Positions 35,868 through 44,636 of a stretch of 64,000 bases of DNA are shown piece after piece. Both the position numbers and the translations under genes were made by a program. How positions within the stretch are numbered: the stretch's first letter is position 1; each line of letters opens with the position of its first letter. The notes beneath the pieces were generated by a model. That model saw nothing but the letters and a program-made list of their open reading frames with translations, had not been told where the DNA came from and searched no databases. The DNA is from Halomonas sp. M4R1S46 (GTDB lineage Bacteria; Pseudomonadota; Gammaproteobacteria; Pseudomonadales; Halomonadaceae). The stretch lies in assembly GCF_025725685.1 (NCBI RefSeq), contig NZ_CP107008.1:1798001-1862000 (forward strand). Reading direction: 5' to 3'.

Positions 35868-37094
35868 CTAGCGGGTCACCAGGCGGCCCCGCGGGTCGGT
35901 CTCGAGCCGACGGTTGCGCCCCGCCAGCAGGGCGAAGCCGGCGGCGGCCACCACGATGCCCAGCAGGGCGGCGGTGATCTGCGCCAGGCTCAGCGCCCGG
36001 TCGAGCATCACCCCCACCGCCAGCGGGCCCAGGGCGGCCAGGGTGTAGCCGCCGCCCTGCACCAGGCCGGAGAGCTTGCCGGCGAGGCGCGAGTCGGCGG
36101 TGCGCAGCACGATCAGGGTCAGTGCCAGGCTGAAGCCGCCCCCCTGGCCGAGGCCGAGCAGCACGACCCCCGCCCAGCGCCATGCCGCCGGGCCCAGCAG
36201 CAGCAGCCACAGGCCGCTGCCCACCAGCGACAGCACCAGCAGCAGCGCCGGCCGCTGATCCCGTCCCAGGCGGGCGAGCCAGGGGGCGGCCAGGGCCGCG
36301 AAGAGCTGGACCATCACCGAGACACCCATCATCCAGCCGGCCGTGGCCTCGTCGTAGCCGCGCTCGACCAGCAGGCGCGGCAGCCAGCCGAAGACGATAT
36401 AGGCCAGCGACGACTGGAAGCCCATGAACAGCATCACCTGCCAGGCCAGCGGCTGGTGCAGCAGGGCCCGGGTATTGCCGGTGGGAGCGGGGGGCGGCGG
36501 CAGCGTCCTGGGGCTCGGCATCAGGGCCGCCCAGCCCGCCAGGGCCAGGGCGGACAGGCCGGCCCAGGCCGTCAGGCTCGCCGCCCAGCCGCCGAGGCCC
36601 TCGGCCAGCGGGATGCTGAGGCCGGCCCCGAGGGCGCCGCCCAGGCACAGGGCCATGGTATAGACCCCGGTCATGAGGTCGGCGCTCTCGGTCAATTCGC
36701 GCTTGACCAGCGCCGGCAGCAGGGTGCCGGCGACGCCGATCGCCGCGCCCGCCAGCAGGGTGCCGCCGAACAGCCAGGCGGGGCTCGCCAGTCCGCGCAG
36801 GGCCAGGCCCAGGGTCAGGGCGAGCAGCGCCAGGGACAGGGTGCGTTCCGCCCCCAGGCGCCGGGACAGCCAGGGGGCCAGGGGCGCGAAGAGTCCGAGG
36901 CACAGCACCGGCAGGGTGGTCAGGGCGCCGATGGCCAGGACCGGCAGGCCGGCCTGGGTCTCGATGCGCGGCAACAGGGGCGCGAGGGATGACAGCGCCG
37001 GGCGCAGGTTGAGCCCCACCAGGATCATCAGCGCGATGAACACCGGCGGACGCGGTCGTCGTGGCGGGGCGCGTTCAGCGGCCGCCATGGTCAT
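35868..37094 (-). CDS. MFS transporter (CynX/NimT-like)
   Basis: Twelve hydrophobic segments in 408 residues. The N-terminal VFIALMILVGLNLRPALSSLAPLLPRI is typical of the cyanate/2-nitroimidazole transporter group of the major facilitator superfamily. A cytoplasmic loop rich in proline (about 200-210) separates two six-helix halves. The substrate is unknown. The start overlaps by 20 bases the end of the upstream unknown gene (37075-37623), so the two are probably translated from one message. Confidence 0.85.
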   Translation of the reverse strand: MTMAAAERAPPRRPRPPVFIALMILVGLNLRPALSSLAPLLPRIETQAGLPVLAIGALTTLPVLCLGLFAPLAPWLSRRLGAERTLSLALLALTLGLALRGLASPAWLFGGTLLAGAAIGVAGTLLPALVKRELTESADLMTGVYTMALCLGGALGAGLSIPLAEGLGGWAASLTAWAGLSALALAGWAALMPSPRTLPPPPAPTGNTRALLHQPLAWQVMLFMGFQSSLAYIVFGWLPRLLVERGYDEATAGWMMGVSVMVQLFAALAAPWLARLGRDQRPALLLVLSLVGSGLWLLLLGPAAWRWAGVVLLGLGQGGGFSLALTLIVLRTADSRLAGKLSGLVQGGGYTLAALGPLAVGVMLDRALSLAQITAALLGIVVAAAGFALLAGRNRRLETDPRGRLVTR

Positions 37095-37623
37095 CCCCTC
37101 GCCATTCCCGGTGCGGTGCCGGCCGAGCGCGCCGCCGCTGCTGACGCTCGCTGAAGGCGGCCTCGTCCTCGAGCTCGTTGGCGGCGCGGAAGTGCACCGT
37201 GCCGGGGGCGGCGCGTTCGCTGTCGGCGCGGCGCCTTATGCCGGAGAGGTCTTCCGTGCTGGTCAGGTGGAGGCGCCCCTGGGGGGTCATCTGGGGGACC
37301 AGACGGCCCTCGTAGGCCCAGCAACGCTGCGGGACCCGGGCGACCCGCCAGTTGTGCCCCCGCCAGTGGGCCTGGCCATCGGCGCCGAGGTGCAGGCCGT
37401 CGTGGGGGACCAGGGCGGCGAATAGCCGGGCGTTGAGGATCAGGCCGCCGTCGCCCATCTGCACCGGTCCCTGGTAGCGTCCCTCGCTCAGCTCGGCCAG
37501 CACCGCATCGGCCTTGCGACCGGTGTCGAGGCGACCCTCGCCGCAGAGGTGGAGGAGGTCCCGGTCGATCTGTTTGATGATCCAGACGCGCACGGGCGTC
37601 CGGCCGAAGAGCTTCTTCCACAT
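37075..37623 (-). CDS. Hypothetical protein
   Basis: 182 residues, not recognised. It begins MWKKLFGRTPVRVWIIKQIDRDLLHLCGEGRLD and continues with a beta-rich central part (GLILNARLFAALVPHDGLHLGADGQAHWRGHNWRVARVPQRCWAYEGRLV reads like alternating strands). The Arg-rich C-terminal tail overlaps the MFS gene start. No signal peptide or membrane segment. It lies 4 bases after the next gene upstream (37628-38131), suggesting a two-gene unit. Confidence 0.6.
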   Translation of the reverse strand: MWKKLFGRTPVRVWIIKQIDRDLLHLCGEGRLDTGRKADAVLAELSEGRYQGPVQMGDGGLILNARLFAALVPHDGLHLGADGQAHWRGHNWRVARVPQRCWAYEGRLVPQMTPQGRLHLTSTEDLSGIRRRADSERAAPGTVHFRAANELEDEAAFSERQQRRRARPAPHREWRGDDHGGR

Positions 37624-37627
37624 GGGC

Positions 37628-38131
37628 CTATCCCAGGTGGCGGCGCAGGTCGCCCCGCACGCTGTCCAGCAGCGCGATGAAGTGGCTGTCGCCGGAGGCA
37701 TCGATGCGGTCGACCCGCGCGACGCTGGCCATGCCGCGCCCCACCGACAGCTGGTCGAAGATCTCCAGGGTCAGCTTCTCGGCGTCGGCCGCGCCCGGCT
37801 CGAGGTGACCCTCCTGCAGCGTGAAGCTCGGCAGCAGCGTGGCGCGCACCCGGGTGGCGCCGCCCTCCGCCAGCACGCGGCGCACGAACAGCCAGCCCTC
37901 GCAGGCCAGCGCCTGGCCGCCCGGGTGCTGGCGCAGGAAGAGGGTGCGATAGCAGGCTCCCTGGCCGGCCGCCTTCTCGGCCATGCTGCGATAGGCCTCG
38001 GTGGTGCGGGTCGCCGAGACCCCCGAGGACTCGAGCTTCTGCCAGGCGGCACGATGCTCGCGGTCCAGCTGGGCCTGCCGCTGGAAGGTGAGCCAGCGCT
38101 GATAGTCGTGGATCGGGTCGTTGGACTCCAT
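37628..38131 (-). CDS. Hypothetical protein
   Basis: 167 residues, not recognised. Helical N-terminus (DPIHDYQRWLTFQRQAQLDREHRAAWQKLE), then a mixed alpha/beta part. No membrane segment or motif. The ATG at 38131 is preferred because AAGGA lies 7 bases upstream; another ATG six bases earlier is too close to that SD. It is followed after 4 bases by the other unknown protein. Confidence 0.65.
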   Translation of the reverse strand: MESNDPIHDYQRWLTFQRQAQLDREHRAAWQKLESSGVSATRTTEAYRSMAEKAAGQGACYRTLFLRQHPGGQALACEGWLFVRRVLAEGGATRVRATLLPSFTLQEGHLEPGAADAEKLTLEIFDQLSVGRGMASVARVDRIDASGDSHFIALLDSVRGDLRRHLG

Positions 38132-38215
38132 GGGCATTCCTTGCTCAGGATGATGGGGATGTCTCGCCGGCCGGGCTACCGTCGCATATTCCGCGGTGGC
38201 CCGCCAGCCCGGGCC

Positions 38216-39529
38216 TCAGGCCTGTTGGCGACCCTGGCCGCCGCGGCGCCGGCGACGCGAGGGACGCTGGCCGTCGTCGCTGCCGCGGCCGCCCTGGGCC
38301 TGCTGGGGCTTGCCGCCACGGCCGCCGCCGCCATTGCGTTCGCGACCACCGCCGCGGTTGCCGCGACCGTTCTCGATCGGCTCCGGCTTGGCGTTGGGAT
38401 CCGGCTCGAACCCCGGCTCGATGTGCTTCTCCAGGTCGCGCTTGATCAGCCGCTCGATGTTTTTGAGCAGGCCGTGCTCGTCGACGCAGACCAGGGACAC
38501 GGCCTGGCCGTCGTTGCCGGCCCGGCCGGTGCGGCCGATGCGGTGGACATAGTCCTCGGCGACATTGGGCAGCTCGAAGTTGACCACGTGGGGCAGCTCG
38601 TCGATATCCAGGCCGCGGGCGGCGATGTCGGTGGCCACCAGTACCTGCAGCTCGCCGGACTTGAAGGAGGACAGCGCCCGGGTGCGGGCCGACTGGCTCT
38701 TGTTGCCGTGGATGGCCATGGCCGGGATGTCCTGCTTGCCGAGGTGCTCGGCGAGGCGGTTGGCGCCATGCTTGGTGCGGGTGAAGACCAGCACCTGGTG
38801 CCACCGGTGGGCGCTGATCAGGTGGGCCAGCAGGTCGCGTTTCTTCTCGCGGTCGACCCGGTAGACGGCCTGGTCCACGGTCTCGGCGGTGGTGTTGCGG
38901 CGGGCCACCTCGATCAGGGTCGGGGCGTCGAGCAGCTTGTTGGCCAGCGCCTGGATCTCGTTGGAGAAGGTCGCCGAGAACAGCAGGTTCTGGCGCTTCT
39001 CGGGCAGCAGCTTCAACACCTTCTTGATGTCGTGGATGAAGCCCATGTCGAGCATGCGGTCGGCCTCGTCCAGGACCAGGATCTCGACCCTGGAGAGGTC
39101 GACATGGCCCTGCTGGTGCAGGTCGAGCAGGCGTCCCGGGGTCGCCACCAGGATGTCGAGGCCGGGGCGGAGGGCGTCCACCTGGGGCTGCTGGCCGACG
39201 CCGCCGAAGATCACGTGGGAGGTGAGCGGCAGGTGGCGGCCATAGTCGCGCACGCTCTCGCCCACCTGGGCGGCCAGTTCGCGGGTCGGGGTCAGGACCA
39301 GGGCACGCACGCCGCGCTTGGCCGGCCGCTTGCCGCCGGACAGGCGCTGCAGCATGGGCAGGGTGAAGCCGGCGGTCTTGCCGGTGCCGGTCTGGGCGCT
39401 GGCCAGCAGGTCGCCGCCCTGCAGGACGGCGGGAATGGCCTGGCGCTGGATCGGGGTCGGGGTCGTGTAGCCCTGGGCATCGATGGCGCGAAGCAGTTCG
39501 GCGCTCAGGCCGAGGTCGGAAAAGGTCAT
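38216..39529 (-). CDS. rhlE: DEAD-box RNA helicase RhlE
   Basis: 437 residues. All helicase motifs are present: Q motif ([13 protein letters not shown]), Walker A AQTGTGKT (about 45-52), [19 protein letters not shown] (about 153-156), [25 protein letters not shown] and [10 protein letters not shown]. The C-terminal tail (about 375-437) is rich in Arg, Gly, Asn and Gln and ends in a basic RRRRRGG stretch, as in RhlE proteins that bind ribosome-assembly RNA. The 141-base gap to pqiC upstream shows nothing notable. Confidence 0.95.
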   Translation of the reverse strand: MTFSDLGLSAELLRAIDAQGYTTPTPIQRQAIPAVLQGGDLLASAQTGTGKTAGFTLPMLQRLSGGKRPAKRGVRALVLTPTRELAAQVGESVRDYGRHLPLTSHVIFGGVGQQPQVDALRPGLDILVATPGRLLDLHQQGHVDLSRVEILVLDEADRMLDMGFIHDIKKVLKLLPEKRQNLLFSATFSNEIQALANKLLDAPTLIEVARRNTTAETVDQAVYRVDREKKRDLLAHLISAHRWHQVLVFTRTKHGANRLAEHLGKQDIPAMAIHGNKSQSARTRALSSFKSGELQVLVATDIAARGLDIDELPHVVNFELPNVAEDYVHRIGRTGRAGNDGQAVSLVCVDEHGLLKNIERLIKRDLEKHIEPGFEPDPNAKPEPIENGRGNRGGGRERNGGGGRGGKPQQAQGGRGSDDGQRPSRRRRRGGQGRQQA

Positions 39530-39670
39530 GCGGTCTCCGCAACAACGCCACGGTCCGCGCCAGTCGGAAGTGCGACTGGCCAGTCCCGGGCCGGGGCGTG
39601 GGAATGGGGTAAGACGCGGCGGAAGGGACCGAGGGAGCCGCGAGAGGGGGATTATGCCACAGCGGCGCCG

Positions 39671-40258
39671 TCAACGCAGCCGGCGAATTCCGGCGGCGAC
39701 CTCGTCGGCGACGCTGTCCCAGCTGTGTCCCAGGGCGCGCACCAGGGCCGGGTAGCCGTCGGCCGCCAGGGGCGTGGTCACCCGGAAGGGCTCGAGGGCC
39801 AGCAGGCGGCCGTCGGCGTCGCGCAGTTGCCAGCGGCCCTCGGTGACGGCCAGGCCGTCGTGGCGGCCCTGGAAGCGCTCCACCTCGACGCGCAGTCGCT
39901 GCGACGTCTCGCCCCCGGCGTCGGCCTCGAACATCACCCGGGTCTCCGGCAGCCGATGGGCGAGCCGCTCGCGCAGGCCGCGCTCGAGCTGGCGGCCCAG
40001 GGGCTCGACCCACTGGTGGCCGCTGGCCTCCTGCAGGGTGATGTCATCGAGCTGGAAGACGATGCCCTCGACGTCCAGGTAGCGGGCCAGGCGCAGCGGG
40101 CGTAGCACCAGCTGGTGGCGGGCCGCCGCCCCCGAGGCCCGACCGGACGTCGTGGCATCGTCGGGCAGGGTATAGCGGGTCGGTGGCTCGCCACCGACGG
40201 CGCAGCCGCCCAGCCACAGCAGGGACATCAGGACGGCGAGGCCTTTGGCGCGGGTCAT
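39671..40258 (-). CDS. pqiC: PqiC outer-membrane lipoprotein
   Basis: 195 residues with a lipoprotein signal peptide (GLAVLMSLLWLGGC, lipobox Cys at 19). It matches the ABC-transport auxiliary (PqiC/YmbA) family in length and C-terminal helix (GYPALVRALGHSWDSVADEVAAGI). It joins PqiB at the outer membrane in lipid transport between membranes. The ATG at 40258 overlaps the pqiB stop (ATGA). Confidence 0.88.
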   Translation of the reverse strand: MTRAKGLAVLMSLLWLGGCAVGGEPPTRYTLPDDATTSGRASGAAARHQLVLRPLRLARYLDVEGIVFQLDDITLQEASGHQWVEPLGRQLERGLRERLAHRLPETRVMFEADAGGETSQRLRVEVERFQGRHDGLAVTEGRWQLRDADGRLLALEPFRVTTPLAADGYPALVRALGHSWDSVADEVAAGIRRLR

Positions 40259-41937
40259 GGCTGGCTCCTCCGGGTCGGGGCGCGAGGCATCGGATCCTCG
40301 GTCTGCAGGCTGTCGAACAGCAGGGCGCGGGGGTCGTCGCCCAACTGGCGGGCCACCGGCTGCAGGTCGCGCATCAGCCGCTCGATCTGGTCGAGGGTGT
40401 CGGTCAGGTCGCGGTAGGCCGGGGCCTCCGGCGAGAGGCCCTCGAGGGTGCCGCGCAGCTCCTTGAGGGTGGCGTTGAGGTTGCCGGGCAGGGCCCGGGT
40501 GTCCGGGTCGTCGAGCAGGGTCTGCACCTCGGCGGTGAGCTCGCGGACCTCCTTGAGCATCGCCTCCGAGGTGGCGAGATTGCGCGACAGGCCGTCGAGG
40601 ATCGGCGCCACCTCGAGCTCGTTGAGCTTGTCGAGCAGGGCCGTGACCTGGGCCTGGATCTGGGCCAGGCCTCCGGAGGTGGTGGGGAAGACGGTGCGCT
40701 CGGCGAAGGTCTCGGGCTGGTACTCGCCGGCCCGCTGGCGGTCGAGGGTCAGGTCGACGAACAGGGCTCCGGTCAGCAGGCTGCCGCTCTTCAGCGACGC
40801 CCGCAGGCCACGCTGGAAGAGCCGGTCGAAGCGTGCCCGCCAGTCCTCGAGGTCCAGCGCCTGGCTGTCGATGCCCAGCCGCTGTGGCTCGATGCGGATC
40901 AGCACCGGGATGGCCAGCCGGCCTCGCTCGTCGGGCTGGGGCGCGGTGAAGTTCCAGGGCACGCTGGCCACCGTGCCGACCCGCACGCCGCGGAACTCCA
41001 CCGGTGCCCCGCGACTCAGGCCGCGGATCGTGTCCTCGATCAGCAGCACGTACTCGAGGTAGCGATCGAAGGTGCCCTGCCGGGCGCTTTCCTCATCGGC
41101 ATAGAGGGTGAAGGTGGTGTCGGGGTCGGCAGGCAGCCCCCGGGGCAGGTCCTCGGGGACGCCGAAGCTCACCCCGCCGCCGAGCAGTGCCTCCAGGGAC
41201 TCCAGCTGCACGCGCACACCCTCGGAGTCGAGGCGCAGGTCGACCCCGCTGGCGGTCCAGAACCGCGTGTTCTCGGTGACCAGGCGGTGGTAGGGGCTCT
41301 CGATGAAGATGCGGTGGTGCATGCGCCGGGACTCCACCTCGAAGCTCGCCTCCTCGACGCGGCCCACGGCGAACCCCTGGTAGGTGACCGGGTCACCGAC
41401 AGTCAGGGAGTTGCCCAGTTGGCTGATCAGGTTGACCCTCAGGCCCTCGGCCCCGGGAGGCGCCACCGGCGGCTGCTCGCTGACCTGGAAGGTGCGCTTG
41501 TCCTCCTCGCTGCGCCCCGGCTCGAGCTGCAGGTAGGCGCCGGAGAGCACGGTGTTCAGGCCGCTGATGCCCTCCCGGCCGATGCGCGGCTTGACTACCC
41601 AGAAGGTGCTGTCCTCGACGAGCATGGGGGTCGCCTCGGGCTTCATCCGCGCCTTGATCACCACCCGGGAGAGGTCATCCGACAGCGATACCGCCTCCAC
41701 CCTGCCGATCTCCACGTTGCGGGTCTTGATCAGGGTACTGCCGGCCTCGATGCCGTCGGCGCTCTCCATGGTCAGGGTGATCAGGGGACCGCGACCGAGG
41801 TAGTTGTCATAGACCAGCCAGGCGCCGATCAGCAGCGCCACGATGGGCACGATCCAGATCGGCGAGAGCGGTGCCTGCGGCGTGGCCCGGGCACGGTGCA
41901 CATCGTCGGCCGTATCGTCACGGGGCGAGTCGTTCAT
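40255..41937 (-). CDS. pqiB: PqiB, multi-MCE-domain lipid transport protein
   Basis: 560 residues. One N-terminal membrane anchor (about 24-45) is followed by three MCE domains, each starting with a pattern such as GSTLIKTRNVEIGRVEAV, NSLTVGDPVTYQGFAVGRVEEA and SRGAPVEFRGVRVGTVASV. A C-terminal coiled-coil region (about 440-540) completes it. In E. coli PqiB forms a periplasm-spanning needle for lipid transfer. The start overlaps the end of pqiA by 20 bases. Confidence 0.95.
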   Translation of the reverse strand: MNDSPRDDTADDVHRARATPQAPLSPIWIVPIVALLIGAWLVYDNYLGRGPLITLTMESADGIEAGSTLIKTRNVEIGRVEAVSLSDDLSRVVIKARMKPEATPMLVEDSTFWVVKPRIGREGISGLNTVLSGAYLQLEPGRSEEDKRTFQVSEQPPVAPPGAEGLRVNLISQLGNSLTVGDPVTYQGFAVGRVEEASFEVESRRMHHRIFIESPYHRLVTENTRFWTASGVDLRLDSEGVRVQLESLEALLGGGVSFGVPEDLPRGLPADPDTTFTLYADEESARQGTFDRYLEYVLLIEDTIRGLSRGAPVEFRGVRVGTVASVPWNFTAPQPDERGRLAIPVLIRIEPQRLGIDSQALDLEDWRARFDRLFQRGLRASLKSGSLLTGALFVDLTLDRQRAGEYQPETFAERTVFPTTSGGLAQIQAQVTALLDKLNELEVAPILDGLSRNLATSEAMLKEVRELTAEVQTLLDDPDTRALPGNLNATLKELRGTLEGLSPEAPAYRDLTDTLDQIERLMRDLQPVARQLGDDPRALLFDSLQTEDPMPRAPTRRSQP

Positions 41938-43282
41938 GGGCTGCGTCCTTGTCCGCTGCGGGTCTCGGGGGCGTATGGATGTCCCAGATCAACCTGGGGT
42001 CGAAGCTCATGGCGGCGAGCATGGTGATCACCACCACGGCGCCGAAGGCCAGCGCCGCAGGGCCGGGCGTGACCGACATCAGGTTGCCGGCGCGGATCAG
42101 GGCCACCAGGATGGCGACCACGAAGATATCGACCATCGACCAGCGGCCGATGAACTCGGTCAGCCGATACAGCCGGGTGCGCGACAGCGCGAAGTGGTTG
42201 TGGGCGCGGGGCGCCACCAGGCACAGCCAGGACAGGGCCAGCAGCTTGCCCACCGGCACGATCACGCTGGCCACCAGGATCACCAGCGCCACCGGCCAGG
42301 AGCCCATCTCGATCAGCTCGACGATGCCGCCGATGATGGTGGACGGACTGCTGCGGCCCAGGCTGGTGGTGGTCATGATCGGATAGACGTTGGCCGGAAT
42401 ATAGAAGATGGCCGCCGCGGCGAGCAGCGCCCAGGTGCGCTGGATGCTCCGCGGATGGCGCGCATGCAGGGGTTCGTGGCAGCGCCGGCAGCGGCCCTTG
42501 CCGCCGGCATCGAGACGGTTGACCAGGCCGCAGGTAGGGCAGCCGGTGAGGCCCTGGGCGGCGGCGGTCTCGCCGGTGCGGCTGCCTTCCGGAGCGCTCG
42601 GCTCCCCGGCCAGGGCGAACCAGAGCCAGTCGCGATCCACCGACTGGGACGTGGCCAGCAGCAGCAGGGCGAAGGCCCCGAAGGCCCAGAAGGAGGGACC
42701 CAGTTCCACCTGGGCGAGTCCCGCGATCTTGATCAGGCTGACCAGGGTGCCGATCAGGAAGACGTCGGCCATCATCCAGGGCTCCAGATGGGCCAGGGTG
42801 CGGGCGGTGCCCCGGCTCGCCGGCAGGGGGGAACCCCGCAGGAGCCCCGCCTGGAGCCAGACGACGCCGAGCAGATAGAGGGCCGGCAGCACCAGGATGG
42901 TCAGCAGCACCGCGATCGCCACCAGGGGCGCGTCGTGGCCGATCAACTGGCCGGCGGTCTGGGTCAGCTCGATACGGTTGCCGACGCCGCTGACGCTGAA
43001 GCCGAGAAAGGGGAAGGCCAGGGCCAGGGCCAGCGCCGTCAGGGCGGCGAGGGACAGGGCCAGGCTGCGCTGGGCGGGGTAGCGGTGGCGCCGGACCTGC
43101 GGATGGCGGCAGCGCGGACAGACGGCCTGCTCGCCGGCATGCAGGGGCGGGAGGGCCATCAGCCAGTCGCACTCGTGGCACGCGCGCAGGCGCCGCCGGG
43201 AGACCCGGACTTCCGGCGGGGCGCGATCCACGAGGGGCGCCTGCCGGGGCAGGGCGACATGGCGAAAGGCCGGCCTTGGCAC
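41918..43282 (-). CDS. pqiA: PqiA integral membrane protein
   Basis: 454 residues with two PqiA domains of about four membrane helices each. Each is preceded by a zinc-ribbon-like segment: CHECDWLMALPP...CPRC near residues 35-58 and CPTCGLVNRL...CRRC near 250-270. It is the inner-membrane partner of PqiB. The start at GTG 43282 has AGGAGG 11 bases upstream, a rather long spacing. First gene of the leftward pqiABC operon. Confidence 0.93.
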   Translation of the reverse strand: MPRPAFRHVALPRQAPLVDRAPPEVRVSRRRLRACHECDWLMALPPLHAGEQAVCPRCRHPQVRRHRYPAQRSLALSLAALTALALALAFPFLGFSVSGVGNRIELTQTAGQLIGHDAPLVAIAVLLTILVLPALYLLGVVWLQAGLLRGSPLPASRGTARTLAHLEPWMMADVFLIGTLVSLIKIAGLAQVELGPSFWAFGAFALLLLATSQSVDRDWLWFALAGEPSAPEGSRTGETAAAQGLTGCPTCGLVNRLDAGGKGRCRRCHEPLHARHPRSIQRTWALLAAAAIFYIPANVYPIMTTTSLGRSSPSTIIGGIVELIEMGSWPVALVILVASVIVPVGKLLALSWLCLVAPRAHNHFALSRTRLYRLTEFIGRWSMVDIFVVAILVALIRAGNLMSVTPGPAALAFGAVVVITMLAAMSFDPRLIWDIHTPPRPAADKDAAHERLAP

Positions 43283-43393
43283 TGGCGAGGGGTCCTCCTG
43301 ACGATCAGCGGCACTGTTACGGAGTGTGTCACGTTGACGCCGGAGGCACCATAGTCAAACATGCGGGCCTGAATGTTCCCCCTTGGAGATCCC

Positions 43394-44377
43394 ATGATGC
43401 TTCCCGTTCTGGCGGTGGTGGCAGGCCTGATCCTGCTGGTATGGAGCGCCGAGCGCTTCGTCGACGGTGCCGCCGCGACCTCTGCACGACTCGGCCTTTC
43501 CCCCCTGTTGATCGGCATGCTGGTGATCGGCTTCGGTACCTCGGCGCCGGAGCTGGTGGTCTCGGCCATCGCGGCCGGGCAGGGCAATCCCGGCCTGGCC
43601 CTGGGTAACGCCTACGGCTCGAACATCGCCAACATCGGCCTGATCCTGGGTCTCGTGGCGCTGATCTCGCCGCTGGCGGTACATTCCGGGGTGATCCGCC
43701 GGGAGCTGCCGGTGCTGGGGGCCGCGACGCTGCTGTCGGCGCTGCTGCTGCTGGGCGGTGGCATCGCGCGCCTGGAGGGCGTGCTGCTGCTGGTGCTGCT
43801 GGGGGGGTTCATGGCGGTCAGCGTCGTCAGGGGGCTGCGCGACGGCAGTGACCCTCTCTCCACCGACACCGAGACCGACCTGGCGGCCCACCCCATGTCG
43901 CTGCGCGCGTCGCTGGCCTGGACGGGCATCGGCCTGGTGCTGCTGGTGGCGAGCTCCCGGCTGCTGGTCTGGGGGGCGGTGGCCATCGCTCAGAGCTTCG
44001 GCGTCAGCGACCTGATCATCGGCCTGACGGTGGTGGCCGTGGGCACCTCGCTGCCGGAGCTGGCGTCCTCGCTGAGCGCCCTGCGGCGGGGCGAGCATGA
44101 CCTGGTGCTCGGCAACGTGGTGGGCTCCAACCTCTTCAACACCCTCGGGGTGGTGGGTCTCGCCGCGGTGATCGCGCCCATCGACGCCGGTCGCGAGGTG
44201 CTGCTGCGCGACTGGAGCCTGATGACCGCCATGACCGTGCTGATGATGGTCTTCGCCATGGGCTGGCGGGGGCGGGCAGGGCGCATCAACCGCCTCGAGG
44301 GCGGGGCACTGCTGGCGATGTACACGGCCTACATCGGTTTCATGATCAGCCTGGTGGTCGGCAGCGCGACGGCCTGA
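43394..44377 (+). CDS. Calcium/sodium antiporter (CaCA family, YrbG-like)
   Basis: 327 residues with two inverted homologous halves. The two alpha repeats read GFGTSAPELVVSAIAA...GNAYGSNIANIG and AVGTSLPELASSLSAL...GNVVGSNLFNTLG, each with the conserved acidic residue and GNxxGSN helix cap. About ten membrane segments. It exchanges Na+ for Ca2+ at the inner membrane in related proteins. The start is set at 43394, with TTGGAG 5 bases upstream (43397 is possible); the earlier ATG at 43373 lacks an SD. The 111 bases between pqiA and this gene contain both promoters, but no clear boxes are visible. Confidence 0.88.
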   Translation: MMLPVLAVVAGLILLVWSAERFVDGAAATSARLGLSPLLIGMLVIGFGTSAPELVVSAIAAGQGNPGLALGNAYGSNIANIGLILGLVALISPLAVHSGVIRRELPVLGAATLLSALLLLGGGIARLEGVLLLVLLGGFMAVSVVRGLRDGSDPLSTDTETDLAAHPMSLRASLAWTGIGLVLLVASSRLLVWGAVAIAQSFGVSDLIIGLTVVAVGTSLPELASSLSALRRGEHDLVLGNVVGSNLFNTLGVVGLAAVIAPIDAGREVLLRDWSLMTAMTVLMMVFAMGWRGRAGRINRLEGGALLAMYTAYIGFMISLVVGSATA

Positions 44378-44636
44378 GTCGGCCGGCTGCGACAACGCGA
44401 CACAGCGCCGGGCATGGGCAAGACCTCGCCTCGCCCCGTACCGGGAGTATGATGGCGGGGATTGCCTGAATGTGCGCGGGCCGGGTGACGCGCGAGCCCG
44501 CGATCCACTGGGATTGGCTAGGCTGTTCAGGCACGCCAGATGAATGCGGCAGGACGCTCCCGCGTCCGATGCACAAGGGCACGACCAGTGCCCGGTGCAT
44601 CCTTGCCCCTTCGCCCGCAGGACCGAGGAGTGTCTC

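Noticed and set aside
43321..43393. Promoter TTGACG-N17-AAACAT for the antiporter gene
   Set aside because: The -35 is good but the -10 matches poorly, so I did not list it as a feature.
44378..44636. FNR/Anr or ArcA binding site before cydA
   Set aside because: No TTGAT-N4-ATCAA-like site or convincing ArcA repeat is visible in this gap, although such control is common for cytochrome bd genes.
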